Source: Bradyrhizobiaceae bacterium
GTDB lineage: Bacteria > Pseudomonadota > Alphaproteobacteria > Rhizobiales > Aestuariivirgaceae
Length of the DNA: 61,531 nucleotides
Assembly: GCA_947475225.1 (NCBI GenBank)
Contig: CANJMQ010000013.1
Span: 1 to 61,531, forward strand
Direction: 5' to 3'
Made by a program: the position numbers and the translations under genes
Shown: one piece after another, positions 53,588 to 61,531 of the stretch
Position numbering within the stretch: position 1 is the first letter of the stretch
Layout of the letters: each line of letters opens with the position of its first letter
Notes under the pieces: model-generated
Told to the model about the DNA's origin: nothing
The model's database searches: none
What the model saw: the letters and a program-made list of their open reading frames with translations, nothing else

Positions 53588-54717
53588 CGTTGCAGAAACA
53601 GGTATTGATCTGGACCGCCTGCCTAGCCGCGCTGGTGCTGGGGCTGTGGCTGCTCAGTCCGATCCTGCTCCCCTTCCTGGCTGGGTTTGCATTGGCCTAT
53701 TTCCTTGATCCCATTGCCGACCGGCTGCAGGTCTGGGGCCTGTCCCGCCTTACAGCAGCGCTACTGATCATAGTCATTGCGCTGTTCGTTGTGGTGGCCG
53801 CCGTGGTGGTCTTCGTGCCGATGCTGGCCGATCAGGTGGGCCGCTTCGCCGGTGAGGTACCGGCGCTCATCCAGTCGCTGTCCAGCCGTCTGAACGACTG
53901 GGCTCCCGCCTGGATCAAGGATACCGTGGCCAAGAGCGGCGCCGATATTCAGGGCACCATCACGCAATTCGCGGGCAGCGCTGCCGATTGGGTTGTCGGC
54001 GTGCTCAAGACGCTATTGTCAGGCGGCCTCGCCCTGGTGAATCTTGTGTCGTTGCTGGTGGTCACGCCAATCGTTGCCTTCTACATGCTGGTCGACTGGG
54101 ACCGCATGATCGCCACCATCGACGGCTGGGTGCCGCGAGACTACGTCGAAACGGTACGTGAACTGGGCCGTGACATTAACGCCGCCATGGCGGGCTTCAT
54201 CCGCGGGCAGGGCACAGTATGCCTGTTGCTTGGCATCTTCTATGCTGCTGGCCTCACCATTGCCGGTCTGAAGTTCGGCCTCGCCATTGGTCTTCTGGCG
54301 GGTGTTCTCACCTTCATTCCCTATGCCGGGGCGATGACCGGCGGCGTGCTCGCCATCGGTGTTGCACTTGTCCAGTTTTGGCCGGATTACTGGTCCATCG
54401 GTGTCGTGGTTGCGATCTTTGCCGTGGGCCAGTTCCTGGAAGGCAATTTCTTGTCGCCCAAGCTTGTCGGCAAGAGCATCGGGCTGCACCCGGTTTGGCT
54501 GATGTTCGCGCTCTTCGCTTTTGGCTATGCATTCGGCTTCGTGGGGCTTCTTCTGGCTGTTCCGATGGCCGCCGCAGCGGGCGTACTCGTGCGCTTCGCT
54601 CTGACACAGTATCTGTCGAGCAGGCTCTATCTGGGCGCTGTTGATACGAAGGTTTTTCCCGTGCCCCCTCAGGTTGCCGAAGGCTCTGCAGTTCCTCTCG
54701 AAAACCGACCGGTATGA
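53584..54717 (+). CDS. AI-2E/PerM family transporter
   Basis: A 377-residue permease with about eight hydrophobic segments. It has the family's N-terminal helix pairs (LLSPILLPFLAGFALAYFLDPIADRL), a long central extracytoplasmic region, and C-terminal GVLTFIPYAGAMTGG and FLSPKLVGKSIGLHPVWLMFALFAFG. The substrate is unknown (family includes putative autoinducer-2 exporters and Na+/H+ antiporters). The start is GTG 53584, overlapping the previous stop; ATG 53548 is in frame. The stop overlaps hdaA (ATGA). Confidence 0.88.
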   Translation: MTLQKQVLIWTACLAALVLGLWLLSPILLPFLAGFALAYFLDPIADRLQVWGLSRLTAALLIIVIALFVVVAAVVVFVPMLADQVGRFAGEVPALIQSLSSRLNDWAPAWIKDTVAKSGADIQGTITQFAGSAADWVVGVLKTLLSGGLALVNLVSLLVVTPIVAFYMLVDWDRMIATIDGWVPRDYVETVRELGRDINAAMAGFIRGQGTVCLLLGIFYAAGLTIAGLKFGLAIGLLAGVLTFIPYAGAMTGGVLAIGVALVQFWPDYWSIGVVVAIFAVGQFLEGNFLSPKLVGKSIGLHPVWLMFALFAFGYAFGFVGLLLAVPMAAAAGVLVRFALTQYLSSRLYLGAVDTKVFPVPPQVAEGSAVPLENRPV

Positions 54718-55406
54718 GCAGGCAGCTCGTGTTGGACCTGCCGCTGCGCACGGCGCTGGGCCGCGAGGACTTCCTGGTGACGCCGTCCAATGCGGCAGCC
54801 GTGGCGATGATCGACCGCTACCCTGACTGGCCGCACTATGGTGTCGTGCTGGTGGGCGACGGCGGGAGCGGCAAGTCTCACCTGCTGGAGGTCTGGCGGC
54901 AGGCTTCCGGCGCACGGCTCATATCAGCGCCCCAGCTGGGTGCCGAACCACCCGACCGTTTGCTTGAAAAGGGCGCGCTCGCCATTGACAATGCCCCCGA
55001 CGTCGCTCTCGACGAGCGCGCGCTGTTCCATCTCCTGAACCTCGCCCGACAGACTGACGGCCATGTACTGATCGCGTCGGAGACCGATCCGGCGCAATGG
55101 AAAGTGGACATTCCCGATCTTGCCTCGCGCCTCAAGGCGCTTCCCGTGGCGCGGCTTGACCCGCCCGATGATGCATTGCTGCGCGGGGTACTGGTGAAGC
55201 AGTTTGCCGATCGGCAACTCAGCGTCGAGGAGCCGGTGATTTCCTATCTGATGCTGCGCATGCCGCGCTCGCTCAATGCCGCACGCGCGCTGGTGGCTGA
55301 GCTTGACGCGTTGGCCCTGGTGGAAAAGACCGCCGTCACGCGCGCCACGGCGGCTCGTGTGCTGCAGAAGATGGCCGAGCCGGGCCTGTTCCCGGACGAG
55401 GGTTAA
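54714..55406 (+). CDS. hdaA: HdaA-type DnaA regulatory inactivator
   Basis: A 230-residue DnaA-like AAA+ protein without the DNA-binding domain. QLVLDL (4-9) near the N-terminus is the beta-clamp binding motif. The P-loop is GDGGSGKS (48-55). AIDNAP is the Walker B region. With the sliding clamp it stimulates hydrolysis of DnaA-bound ATP and so prevents re-initiation. It lies before ppk, as in many alphaproteobacteria. Confidence 0.9.
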   Translation: MSRQLVLDLPLRTALGREDFLVTPSNAAAVAMIDRYPDWPHYGVVLVGDGGSGKSHLLEVWRQASGARLISAPQLGAEPPDRLLEKGALAIDNAPDVALDERALFHLLNLARQTDGHVLIASETDPAQWKVDIPDLASRLKALPVARLDPPDDALLRGVLVKQFADRQLSVEEPVISYLMLRMPRSLNAARALVAELDALALVEKTAVTRATAARVLQKMAEPGLFPDEG

Positions 55407-55424
55407 GGCTTTCTGAAGACAAGG

Positions 55425-55453
55425 TTCACCCAACCGTCACAGGCCTGTTATAG
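55425..55453 (+). promoter_or_regulatory. Putative ppk promoter
   Basis: TTCACC (55425-55430) and TTATAG (55448-55453) are spaced by 17 bases, 35 bases before the ppk ATG. The -35 context GGTTCACC is the same octamer as at the DUF1489 promoter (29523-29530). Confidence 0.5.
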
Positions 55454-55487
55454 TGCCCTCCCCGGCGCCATTTTCCGAAAGGCGGAC

Positions 55488-57665
55488 ATGAACGAGCAGC
55501 TTTCCATACCCGAGGCCATTACGTCCGAGGTTCCTCAGCGTTTCATCAACCGCGAGATCTCCTGGCTGGGCTTCAACATGCGGGTGCTGGAAGAGGCGCG
55601 GAACCTCGCCCACCCGCTGCTGGAACGGTTGCGCTTCCTGTCAATCTCGGGGAACAACCTGGACGAGTTCTTCATGGTACGTGTCGCAGGTCTCGTCGGG
55701 CAGGTACGGGAGAAACTCACCCAGCATAGCGATGACGGCCTCACCGCCCAGGAACAGCTCGACCGTGTCCGCGTGCTTGCCCAGGAACTGATGGCCGAGC
55801 AGGATCGGCGCTGGATCCACCTGACCCGGGAACTCGCCCAGAACGGCATCGTCATCACCGACGGCAGCGACCTGATGCCCCACGAGAAGTCGTGGCTCGA
55901 CCAGCGCTTCCTCGAGCAGATACTGCCTGTGGTCACACCCATTGCGATCGACCCCGCCCACCCGTTTCCCTTCATCCCCAACCGCGGCTTCATCATCTGC
56001 CTCGAACTCAAGCGACGGAAGGACGGCGGCAGCATGAACGCGCTCCTGCCCATTCCGCAGCAACTCGACCGCTTTGTGAGGCTCCCGGTGCTGGAGGGGC
56101 AGGGCGTCGCCCGCTTCATCTCGCTCGAAAACATGCTGGGCCTGTTCATCCCGCGCCTCTTCCCGGGCTATGACGTGACCGGCAAGGGCGTCATGCGGGT
56201 CATTCGCGACAGCGACCTCGAAATCGAGGAAGAGGCGGAAGATCTCGTGCGCGTGTTCGAAAGCGCCTTGAAGCGCCGCCGCCGGGGTTCCGTGATCCGC
56301 ATGGAGGTTGACGCCGCAACCCCTCCGTCCCTGCGTGAGTTCATCGCTGAGGAACTCGATGTTCATCGCGATGCCATCGTGGAGTGCGCAGGTCTTGTTG
56401 GCTACTCCGATACAAGGTTGCTCATCCTCGATGAGCGCCCCGACCTCAAGTTCAAGCCCTTCATCGCGCGCTTTCCCGAGCGCATACGCGACCATGGCGG
56501 CGACTGTTTTGCGGCGATCCGCCAGAAGGACATCGTCGTCCACCACCCTTACGAATCCTTCGACGTCGTCGTTCAGTTCGTGCTGCAGGCCGCGAATGAC
56601 CCGGATGTCGTGGCCATCAAGCAGACGCTCTACCGCACCTCCAAGGACTCGCCCATCGTGGCAGCCCTCGCCAAGGCGGCGGAAGCGGGCAAGTCGGTCA
56701 TGGCGCTGGTCGAGCTCAAGGCACGATTCGACGAGGAAGCCAATATCCAGTGGGCCCGCGACCTCGAGCGGGCAGGCGTGCAGGTGGTCTTCGGCTTCAT
56801 CGAGCTTAAGACCCACGCCAAGGTCTCCATGGTCGTCCGCCGCGAAGGTGGTGCCATGCGCACCTATGTGCATTTTGGCACAGGCAACTATCACCCGATC
56901 ACTGCAAAGGTCTACACCGACCTGTCCTTTTTCACATGCGATCCCGCGCTGGTTCGTGACGCGGCGCGGCTCTTCAATTTCATCACCGGTTACGCTCAGC
57001 CGGAGGACCTCGAAAAAATTGCAATCTCGCCCCTCAATCTGAAGAAACGGCTTCTCGATCATATCGACGAAGAGATCGAGCATGCCAAGGCGGGGCGTCC
57101 GGCACAGATCTGGGCCAAGCTCAATTCCGTCGTCGACCCCGGCATCATCGACGCCCTCTACAAGGCGAGCCAGGCTGGCGTGCAAATCGACCTCGTGGTG
57201 CGCGGCATCTGCTGCCTGAGGCCGGGCGTGCCTGGCCTTTCCGAAAACATCCGGGTAAAGAGCATCATCGGTCGCTTCCTTGAGCATTCGCGGATCGTTT
57301 GCTTCGGTGGAGGCCATGCGCTTCCCAACAAGCGTGCCAAGGTCTATATCTCGTCTGCTGACTGGATGCAGCGCAACCTCCATCGTCGTGTCGAGACATT
57401 GATCCCCGTTGAAAACCCGACGGTCCATGACCAGGTTCTGGATCAGATCATGATGGCCAACATGAGGGACAACCAGCAGAGCTGGGAACTGCTCGCAGAC
57501 GGCTCTTCGCGTCGCATTGCGCCCGGTCCGGACGAGGAGCCATTCAATGCTCATGAGTATTTCATGAAGAACCCTTCTCTTTCCGGGCGTGGCCGCAGCC
57601 AAGCCGGCAACGTGCCGCCGGAAATCATCGAGCGCTCGAAGAGGAAGGTCAGGGCGAAGCCGTGA
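55488..57665 (+). CDS. ppk: Polyphosphate kinase 1
   Basis: A 725-residue enzyme reversibly making polyphosphate from ATP. N domain: [19 protein letters not shown]. The catalytic phosphohistidine is His443 in [10 protein letters not shown]; the second conserved histidine is His600 in [23 protein letters not shown] lies in the C2 domain. Length and order of domains are standard. Its stop overlaps the ppx start by four bases. Confidence 0.96.
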   Translation: MNEQLSIPEAITSEVPQRFINREISWLGFNMRVLEEARNLAHPLLERLRFLSISGNNLDEFFMVRVAGLVGQVREKLTQHSDDGLTAQEQLDRVRVLAQELMAEQDRRWIHLTRELAQNGIVITDGSDLMPHEKSWLDQRFLEQILPVVTPIAIDPAHPFPFIPNRGFIICLELKRRKDGGSMNALLPIPQQLDRFVRLPVLEGQGVARFISLENMLGLFIPRLFPGYDVTGKGVMRVIRDSDLEIEEEAEDLVRVFESALKRRRRGSVIRMEVDAATPPSLREFIAEELDVHRDAIVECAGLVGYSDTRLLILDERPDLKFKPFIARFPERIRDHGGDCFAAIRQKDIVVHHPYESFDVVVQFVLQAANDPDVVAIKQTLYRTSKDSPIVAALAKAAEAGKSVMALVELKARFDEEANIQWARDLERAGVQVVFGFIELKTHAKVSMVVRREGGAMRTYVHFGTGNYHPITAKVYTDLSFFTCDPALVRDAARLFNFITGYAQPEDLEKIAISPLNLKKRLLDHIDEEIEHAKAGRPAQIWAKLNSVVDPGIIDALYKASQAGVQIDLVVRGICCLRPGVPGLSENIRVKSIIGRFLEHSRIVCFGGGHALPNKRAKVYISSADWMQRNLHRRVETLIPVENPTVHDQVLDQIMMANMRDNQQSWELLADGSSRRIAPGPDEEPFNAHEYFMKNPSLSGRGRSQAGNVPPEIIERSKRKVRAKP

Positions 57666-59185
57666 ACTGGGACAACTGGCACAAGGGTTTTCGCACCGAA
57701 CCACCGAAGTACCGACCGGTCGCGGTGGTGGACATCGGATCCAACTCCGTGCGTCTGGTGGTTTATGACGGGTTGCGCCGTTCGCCGTCGCCCATCTTCA
57801 ACGAAAAGATCCTGTGCGGTCTCGGCCGAGGTGTCGCCACCAAGGGCAAGCTGGCTGAGGAGGGGATCACCCGCGCCATCGCCGCACTGAAGCGCTTCCG
57901 TGCCCTCGCCCGGCAGATCGGGGCAAAGCATGTCTACGCAGTGGCCACCGCTGCGGCACGCGAGGCCTCCAACGGTCCACAATTCGTCGCCAAGGCCGAA
58001 AAGGCACTGGGCTGCGGCATCAAGGTGCTCACCGGCAAGGAAGAAGCTCGCTACGCGGCACTCGGCGTCATTGCCGGTATTCCGGGGGCCGACGGCGTGA
58101 CAGGTGACTTGGGTGGTGGGTCACTCGAGCTCATTGACATCAAGGATGGCAAGCTGCGTGAAGGCATCACCCTGCCACTCGGGCCGCTGCGCCTCATGGA
58201 CCTTTCAGGTGGCTCGATCGACAAGGCACGTGAGATCATCGACGAGGCGCTCGCCAAGACAGACATCCTGAAGCGCCTGAAAGGTCGCACCTTCTATGCA
58301 GTGGGTGGCACCTGGCGAAACCTTGCGAAGTTGCACATGGCGCAGAGCCACTATCCGCTGCATGTCTTGCATTGCTACAGGTTGACACGGTCACAGGCCA
58401 TGTCGCTCTCCGGACTCGTGGCGCATCTTTCGCCCAGTTCACTCAAGGAGATCCGCGAAGTTTCGAAGAGCCGTTCCGACACCATGCCCTTCGGTGCGCT
58501 GGTGCTGGAGCGGCTGCTGCATCATTGCGACGCAGCTGGCGTCGAAATCTCGGTCTATGGCGTGCGCGAGGGGATGCTGTTCTCCAAACTCCCCAGTCGC
58601 AAGCGGAACAGTGATGCCCTGTTGTCGTCTTGCTGGGACTTTGCCCGCCGCTATGCCCGCTCACCCGAACATGAACTTGAACTTTGCGACTGGACTGACC
58701 AGCTCTTCGGCCCCGGCAAGTTGCCGGAGACAGACGACCAGCGCCGCCTTCGCTATGCTGCCTGCCTGCTGGCTGATATCGGATGGCGGGCACATCCCGA
58801 CTATCGCGCCGAGCGATCGCTCTCGATGATCTCGCAGGCCGCTTTCGTTGGCATCGATCATCCGGGTCGCGTGTTCCTGGCCCTGACCGTCTTCTATCGT
58901 TATGACGGCGAAGGTGAGGACGGCGACGGCCTCAACCGCTTGCTGGACGATGAGGTCCATCAGCGGGCTCATCTCCTCGCCTCGATTTTTCGTCTCGCCT
59001 ACATCCTCTCGGCCGCCATGCCCGGGATGTTGCCCAACATCAGCCTCAAGCTTGGCGACAACAAAACGCTCTTGCTGGTTTTGCCGAAGAAGCTTGCTGA
59101 TCTCGCCGGCGAACGGGTCGAGAAGCGCCTCGTTGGACTTGCCGCCGAGATGGGGCGCACCGGCAAACTGATGATCGGGCGCTAG
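57662..59185 (+). CDS. ppx: Exopolyphosphatase (Ppx/GppA family)
   Basis: A 507-residue ASKHA-fold phosphatase releasing phosphate from polyphosphate, possibly also acting on pppGpp. [17 protein letters not shown] is the phosphate-1 loop and [13 protein letters not shown] the second. An HD-like C-terminal domain runs from about 310 to 500. The start is GTG 57662 (GTGA with the ppk stop), so kinase and phosphatase are co-translated. Confidence 0.94.
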   Translation: MNWDNWHKGFRTEPPKYRPVAVVDIGSNSVRLVVYDGLRRSPSPIFNEKILCGLGRGVATKGKLAEEGITRAIAALKRFRALARQIGAKHVYAVATAAAREASNGPQFVAKAEKALGCGIKVLTGKEEARYAALGVIAGIPGADGVTGDLGGGSLELIDIKDGKLREGITLPLGPLRLMDLSGGSIDKAREIIDEALAKTDILKRLKGRTFYAVGGTWRNLAKLHMAQSHYPLHVLHCYRLTRSQAMSLSGLVAHLSPSSLKEIREVSKSRSDTMPFGALVLERLLHHCDAAGVEISVYGVREGMLFSKLPSRKRNSDALLSSCWDFARRYARSPEHELELCDWTDQLFGPGKLPETDDQRRLRYAACLLADIGWRAHPDYRAERSLSMISQAAFVGIDHPGRVFLALTVFYRYDGEGEDGDGLNRLLDDEVHQRAHLLASIFRLAYILSAAMPGMLPNISLKLGDNKTLLLVLPKKLADLAGERVEKRLVGLAAEMGRTGKLMIGR

Positions 59186-59235
59186 TCCGGCTTGACACCT
59201 TGCCTACACTTGTCGCTCTGGATCTCGTCAGATGA

Positions 59236-59598
59236 CTATTTGCAGGGATACGCGTGGGAGAGGGCTGATCCTACCACTCTGTGACCTTCATAACCTTGAG
59301 CTGCGGGATGAGCGTCCATCCACTGAACCACAGTGACGACCAACTGAGGCTGTGTGACGGTGGCGTTGCTGTCCCAGTTGAAGCCGTGGTTTTTCTCGAT
59401 GCAGTCAAAGGTATCCGACACCCCGATGATAAAGCCAAGGCATTCCGCTGCTTCGATCGGATTGCCATTGCCGGACATGTTCGCCGTGCAGAGCTTGTAA
59501 AGTTGCGCTCCCGTCAGGGACGATGCGCTGGCTGCGCTGGAACCGATCGCCGCCAGCGTGACCACGGCAGCAAACCAAACGAACAGTTTTCGAGGCAT
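59236..59598 (-). CDS. Exported Rap1a/Tai-like small protein
   Basis: A 120-residue protein with a signal peptide (about 1-24, ASA-SS). The mature part resembles the Rap1a/Tai immunity fold: LTGAQLYKLCTA, AAECLGFIIGVSDTFDCI, PQLVVTVVQWMDAHPAAQGYEG and a final AYPCK; four cysteines could make two disulfides. The start is ATG 59598 with GGAGA upstream; ATG 59610 is in frame. Characterised Rap1a/Tai members neutralise type VI amidase effectors, but no effector or secretion gene is near, and many such orphan proteins exist, so immunity is not implied. Confidence 0.72.
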   Translation of the reverse strand: MPRKLFVWFAAVVTLAAIGSSAASASSLTGAQLYKLCTANMSGNGNPIEAAECLGFIIGVSDTFDCIEKNHGFNWDSNATVTQPQLVVTVVQWMDAHPAAQGYEGHRVVGSALSHAYPCK

Positions 59599-59825
59599 CG
59601 TTGTCTCCATAGCCAGAGGATACGGCCGATCGAACCCGTCGGTCATGTTTATCACCGTCCGTGGCGAGATCAAATCAATGGTTTTCGATGAGCCTTCCAA
59701 GCTTCGGGCGAGGGACTAGCGGTCTTGCGTTTCCTCGGGCACAGGGTTCCGCGGTTGCCGTTCTAGCACTGACCATGTTGATCGAGTTGCGAGCTCTGCG
59801 TGCGTTCCGGGCGACGGGAGAGAGA

Positions 59826-61001
59826 CTACTCCGCCGCCTTGAGGTCCCGGCTTGCCGGCAACACGCGGACGCGGCCCTCCTGGAAGCCTATGACCGCTTC
59901 TCCGCGCTTGATGGCGAGCGCCAGGTTGCCGAACAACTCGCGCCGCCACCCATGCATCATGTGAACGTCGGCAGCATCGTTTTCGGCAACCGCATCAATG
60001 TCGGAACTCGATGCGACGAGCTTTGGCGCAATGCCTTCCGTCTCGCAGACAACCTTCAGCGCCAGTTTCAGAATCTCGGCCGCCGCCTGCGCCGCATCGC
60101 TCATGTCGTCACGGCCGTCATCAGGCTGGGGCAGAGACTTCTGGTCCAGCGCAAGCCCGGCCGCAACCGACTTGAGGATTGCGTCGCCGATGCGCGATGT
60201 CGCCATTCCCTTCGGCAAGGCCCTCAATTGATTGAGAGATTCTCGCGTCTGCGGCGTCTGTGTGGCAATTTCCGCTATTGCGTCATCCTTCAGCACCCGC
60301 GAGCGAGGCACGTTCTTGTCGCGGGCTTCGCGCTCCCGCCATGCGGCAACCTCCAGCAGCACGCCCAACTGCTTCTTTGACCGCAGCCGCACTTTGATAC
60401 GCTTCCAGGCATCCTCGGGCTCTGTTCGGTAAGTCGCTGGATTCATGAGGATATCCATCTCCTCCTGCAACCAACTCTCGCGTCCCGTGCGGTCCAGTTC
60501 CTGCTTCAAGGCCTCGTAGACGACGCGCAGGTGGGTGACGTCAGCCAGCGCATAGACCAACTGCTTCTCGGTCAGCGGCCGGCGCGACCAGTCGGTGAAG
60601 CGCGATGATTTGTCGATCTGCGCCTTGGCGAGTTTGCGGACGATCGCCTCATAGCCCACCTGGTCTCCGAAACCGCAGACCATGGCGGCAATCTGGGTGT
60701 CGAACACCGGGTGCGGCACGATCCCAGCACGGTGAACCATGATTTCAATGTCCTGGCGGGCCGCGTGGAAGACCTTGAGAACATTGGGGTTGTTCATCAG
60801 TTCAAAAAATGGTTTCAGATCGATGCCGGGGGCGAGGGGGTCAATCAGCCCATTGACCGTCTCGCCCGCCACCTGGATCAGGCAGAGGTCCGGCCAATAG
60901 GTCGACTCCCGCATGAATTCCGTGTCGACGGTGACGAAAGTCTCCCCGGCGAGGCAGTCACAAAGGCTTAAGAGCGATTCGGTGGTGGTAATCATATCCA
61001 T
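59826..61001 (-). CDS. rnd: Ribonuclease D
   Basis: A 391-residue 3'-5' exoribonuclease for tRNA 3' maturation. The DEDDy residues are visible: FVTVDTEFMRE (D, E), VFHAARQDIEI (D), and YALADVTHLRVVYE (D). The HRDC domain is about 205-290 (WREREARDKNVPRSRVLKD). The start is ATG 61001 (the frame runs on to 61046). tRNA-Tyr and tRNA-Gly lie on the other side, on the opposite strand. Confidence 0.94.
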   Translation of the reverse strand: MDMITTTESLLSLCDCLAGETFVTVDTEFMRESTYWPDLCLIQVAGETVNGLIDPLAPGIDLKPFFELMNNPNVLKVFHAARQDIEIMVHRAGIVPHPVFDTQIAAMVCGFGDQVGYEAIVRKLAKAQIDKSSRFTDWSRRPLTEKQLVYALADVTHLRVVYEALKQELDRTGRESWLQEEMDILMNPATYRTEPEDAWKRIKVRLRSKKQLGVLLEVAAWREREARDKNVPRSRVLKDDAIAEIATQTPQTRESLNQLRALPKGMATSRIGDAILKSVAAGLALDQKSLPQPDDGRDDMSDAAQAAAEILKLALKVVCETEGIAPKLVASSSDIDAVAENDAADVHMMHGWRRELFGNLALAIKRGEAVIGFQEGRVRVLPASRDLKAAE

Positions 61002-61305
61002 GGGCTCAGGGAAGCGCGATCGCCCGCTCAGGTCAATGGCTAGCATGGAAAAGTTCTTGATCTCATCTTTCCAAGCATTTACAAAGCTTTATAGTATTGT
61101 TTTCATCAGTTGATGCAGCTTTGCCATCAGCGCGCCCTGATCGTGGGCTAATCTGCCATTGTCCGCCGGAACAAGCTTCAATCATTCCCTTGACTTGACC
61201 GGATGATCCTTGCATAACGCGGCCTCCAAACGGCCCGGGTGACCCCCGGGCTGAATGGCGTTTGGCCTAAAGCAGACGGGTTTTGCCCTTTTCCGAGGGT
61301 AACAC
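61002..61305. other. Divergent intergenic region between rnd and tRNA-Tyr
   Basis: About 300 bases. The left part (61060-61115) is AT-rich and should hold the rnd promoter on the minus strand. The right part holds the tRNA promoter and, in the tRNA leader, a 7-base perfect hairpin GCCCGGG-TGACC-CCCGGGC (61233-61251). No coding frame is convincing. Confidence 0.5.
61190..61218 (+). promoter_or_regulatory. Putative promoter of the tRNA-Tyr/tRNA-Gly unit
   Basis: TTGACT (61190-61195) and CATAAC (61213-61218) are separated by exactly 17 bases, about 88 bases before tRNA-Tyr. This is a good housekeeping sigma-70-type match for the group. Confidence 0.6.
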
Positions 61306-61390
61306 GGGGGAGTGTCCCGAGCGGCAAAGGGGGCGGACTGTAAATCCGCTGGCTTCGCCTTCGTAGGTTCGAGTCCTACCTCCCCCACCA
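61306..61390 (+). tRNA. tRNA-Tyr (GTA)
   Basis: A cloverleaf beginning GGGGGAGTGTCCCGAGCGG. The acceptor stem is GGGGGAG/CTCCCCC. The anticodon loop is CTGTAAA (GTA). It has the long variable arm expected of bacterial tRNA-Tyr (CTGGCTTCGCCTTC), T arm GGTTCGAGTCC, discriminator A and encoded CCA. Length is 85 bases. Confidence 0.96.
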
Positions 61391-61448
61391 CTGCTTTGGG
61401 GCCGGATGCCAGCAATGGGTCGATGGAGTTCGGACGACGGTTTCCCGG

Positions 61449-61522
61449 GCGGGTGTAGCTCAATGGTAGAGCAGCAGCCTTCCAAGCTGAATACGAGGGT
61501 TCGATTCCCTTCACCCGCTCCA
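61449..61522 (+). tRNA. tRNA-Gly (TCC)
   Basis: A cloverleaf beginning GCGGGTGTAGCTCAATGG. The acceptor stem is GCGGGTG/CACCCGC. The anticodon loop is CTTCCAA (TCC). T arm GGTTCGATTCC, discriminator T, encoded CCA. It lies 58 bases after tRNA-Tyr, probably in the same transcript. Confidence 0.96.
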
Positions 61523-61531
61523 AAGTTTGAA

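Noticed and set aside
55641-57704. 687-codon open frame on the minus strand
   Set aside because: Antisense to ppk, with no family motifs; ppk is certain.

Overview
The window looks like a chromosomal segment of an alphaproteobacterium, most likely of the order Hyphomicrobiales (Rhizobiales). The evidence is GC-rich coding DNA and several gene sets typical of that group: divK-pleD, a PopZ-type DUF2497 gene beside tolC and valS, tatABC-serS-surE, hdaA-ppk-ppx-rnd, DUF1489, DUF3572, and a CobN-type cobalamin cluster. There is no rRNA, phage or CRISPR. The only clear mobile DNA is the end of an IS5-family element at the left edge.

Layout. 1-116: end of an IS5-like element. 189-2772 (minus): cysK-alaX-sseA, with 4-base overlaps between consecutive genes. 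2895-4329 (minus): two tandem paralogous exported proteins of unknown function. 4330-6034: a sparse stretch with one tiny secreted peptide gene and a strong hairpin. 6035-8309 (minus): tRNA-Asn, a short dxs, tRNA-Cys. 8561-14626 (plus): a PCMT-like protein, tolC, a popZ-like gene, a PilZ protein and valS. 14764-27726 (minus): a cobalamin operon (cbtB-cbtA-cobW-cobN-cobO-cbiX-cobH-cobL-cobI-cbiG/cobJ-cobM) behind a B12 riboswitch. 27851-33364: a TPR-SPOR protein, DUF1489, a GNAT acetyltransferase, panC, dinB and a GST. 33361-37413: HAD-like protein and DUF3572, diverging from divK-pleD and a lone ABC ATPase. 37516-41863: tatABC, serS, surE and a two-repeat exported protein. 41913-46587 (minus): DMT permease, VOC protein, a dimethylglycine/sarcosine dehydrogenase-like flavoprotein and a SpoU-type methyltransferase. 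46675-48765: a molybdopterin oxidoreductase. 49160-51770 (minus): purM-purN-nucleoside hydrolase. 51911-59185 (plus): DUF2066, CDP-alcohol phosphatidyltransferase, AI-2E permease, hdaA, ppk, ppx. 59236-61001 (minus): a Rap1a/Tai-like small protein and rnd. 61306-61522: tRNA-Tyr and tRNA-Gly.

How the genes work together. The cobalamin locus is the dominant system. A good promoter places the transcript start at the first base of the riboswitch P1 helix. The switch then precedes cobalt uptake (CbtBA), a CobW GTPase, cobalt insertion (CobN), adenosylation (CobO) and most of the corrin-ring methyltransferases. It mixes proteins of the oxygen-dependent route (CobN, CobI, CobL, CobM, CobH) with proteins normally tied to the oxygen-independent route (a CbiG domain fused to CobJ, and a CbiX-type chelatase with a His-rich tail). 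No CobG/CobZ, CobF or CobK is seen here. cobN also carries an in-frame low-complexity insertion containing a GC-rich repeat related to one downstream of valS.

Other linked functions are sulfur metabolism with tRNA quality control (cysK-alaX-sseA), cell-cycle and c-di-GMP signalling (divK-pleD), replication control with polyphosphate metabolism (hdaA-ppk-ppx), and late purine synthesis with nucleoside salvage. I found no clearly unprecedented multi-gene system. The least explained items are the tandem exported paralogs, the small secreted peptide, the two-repeat exported protein after surE, and the repeat-bearing insertion in cobN.
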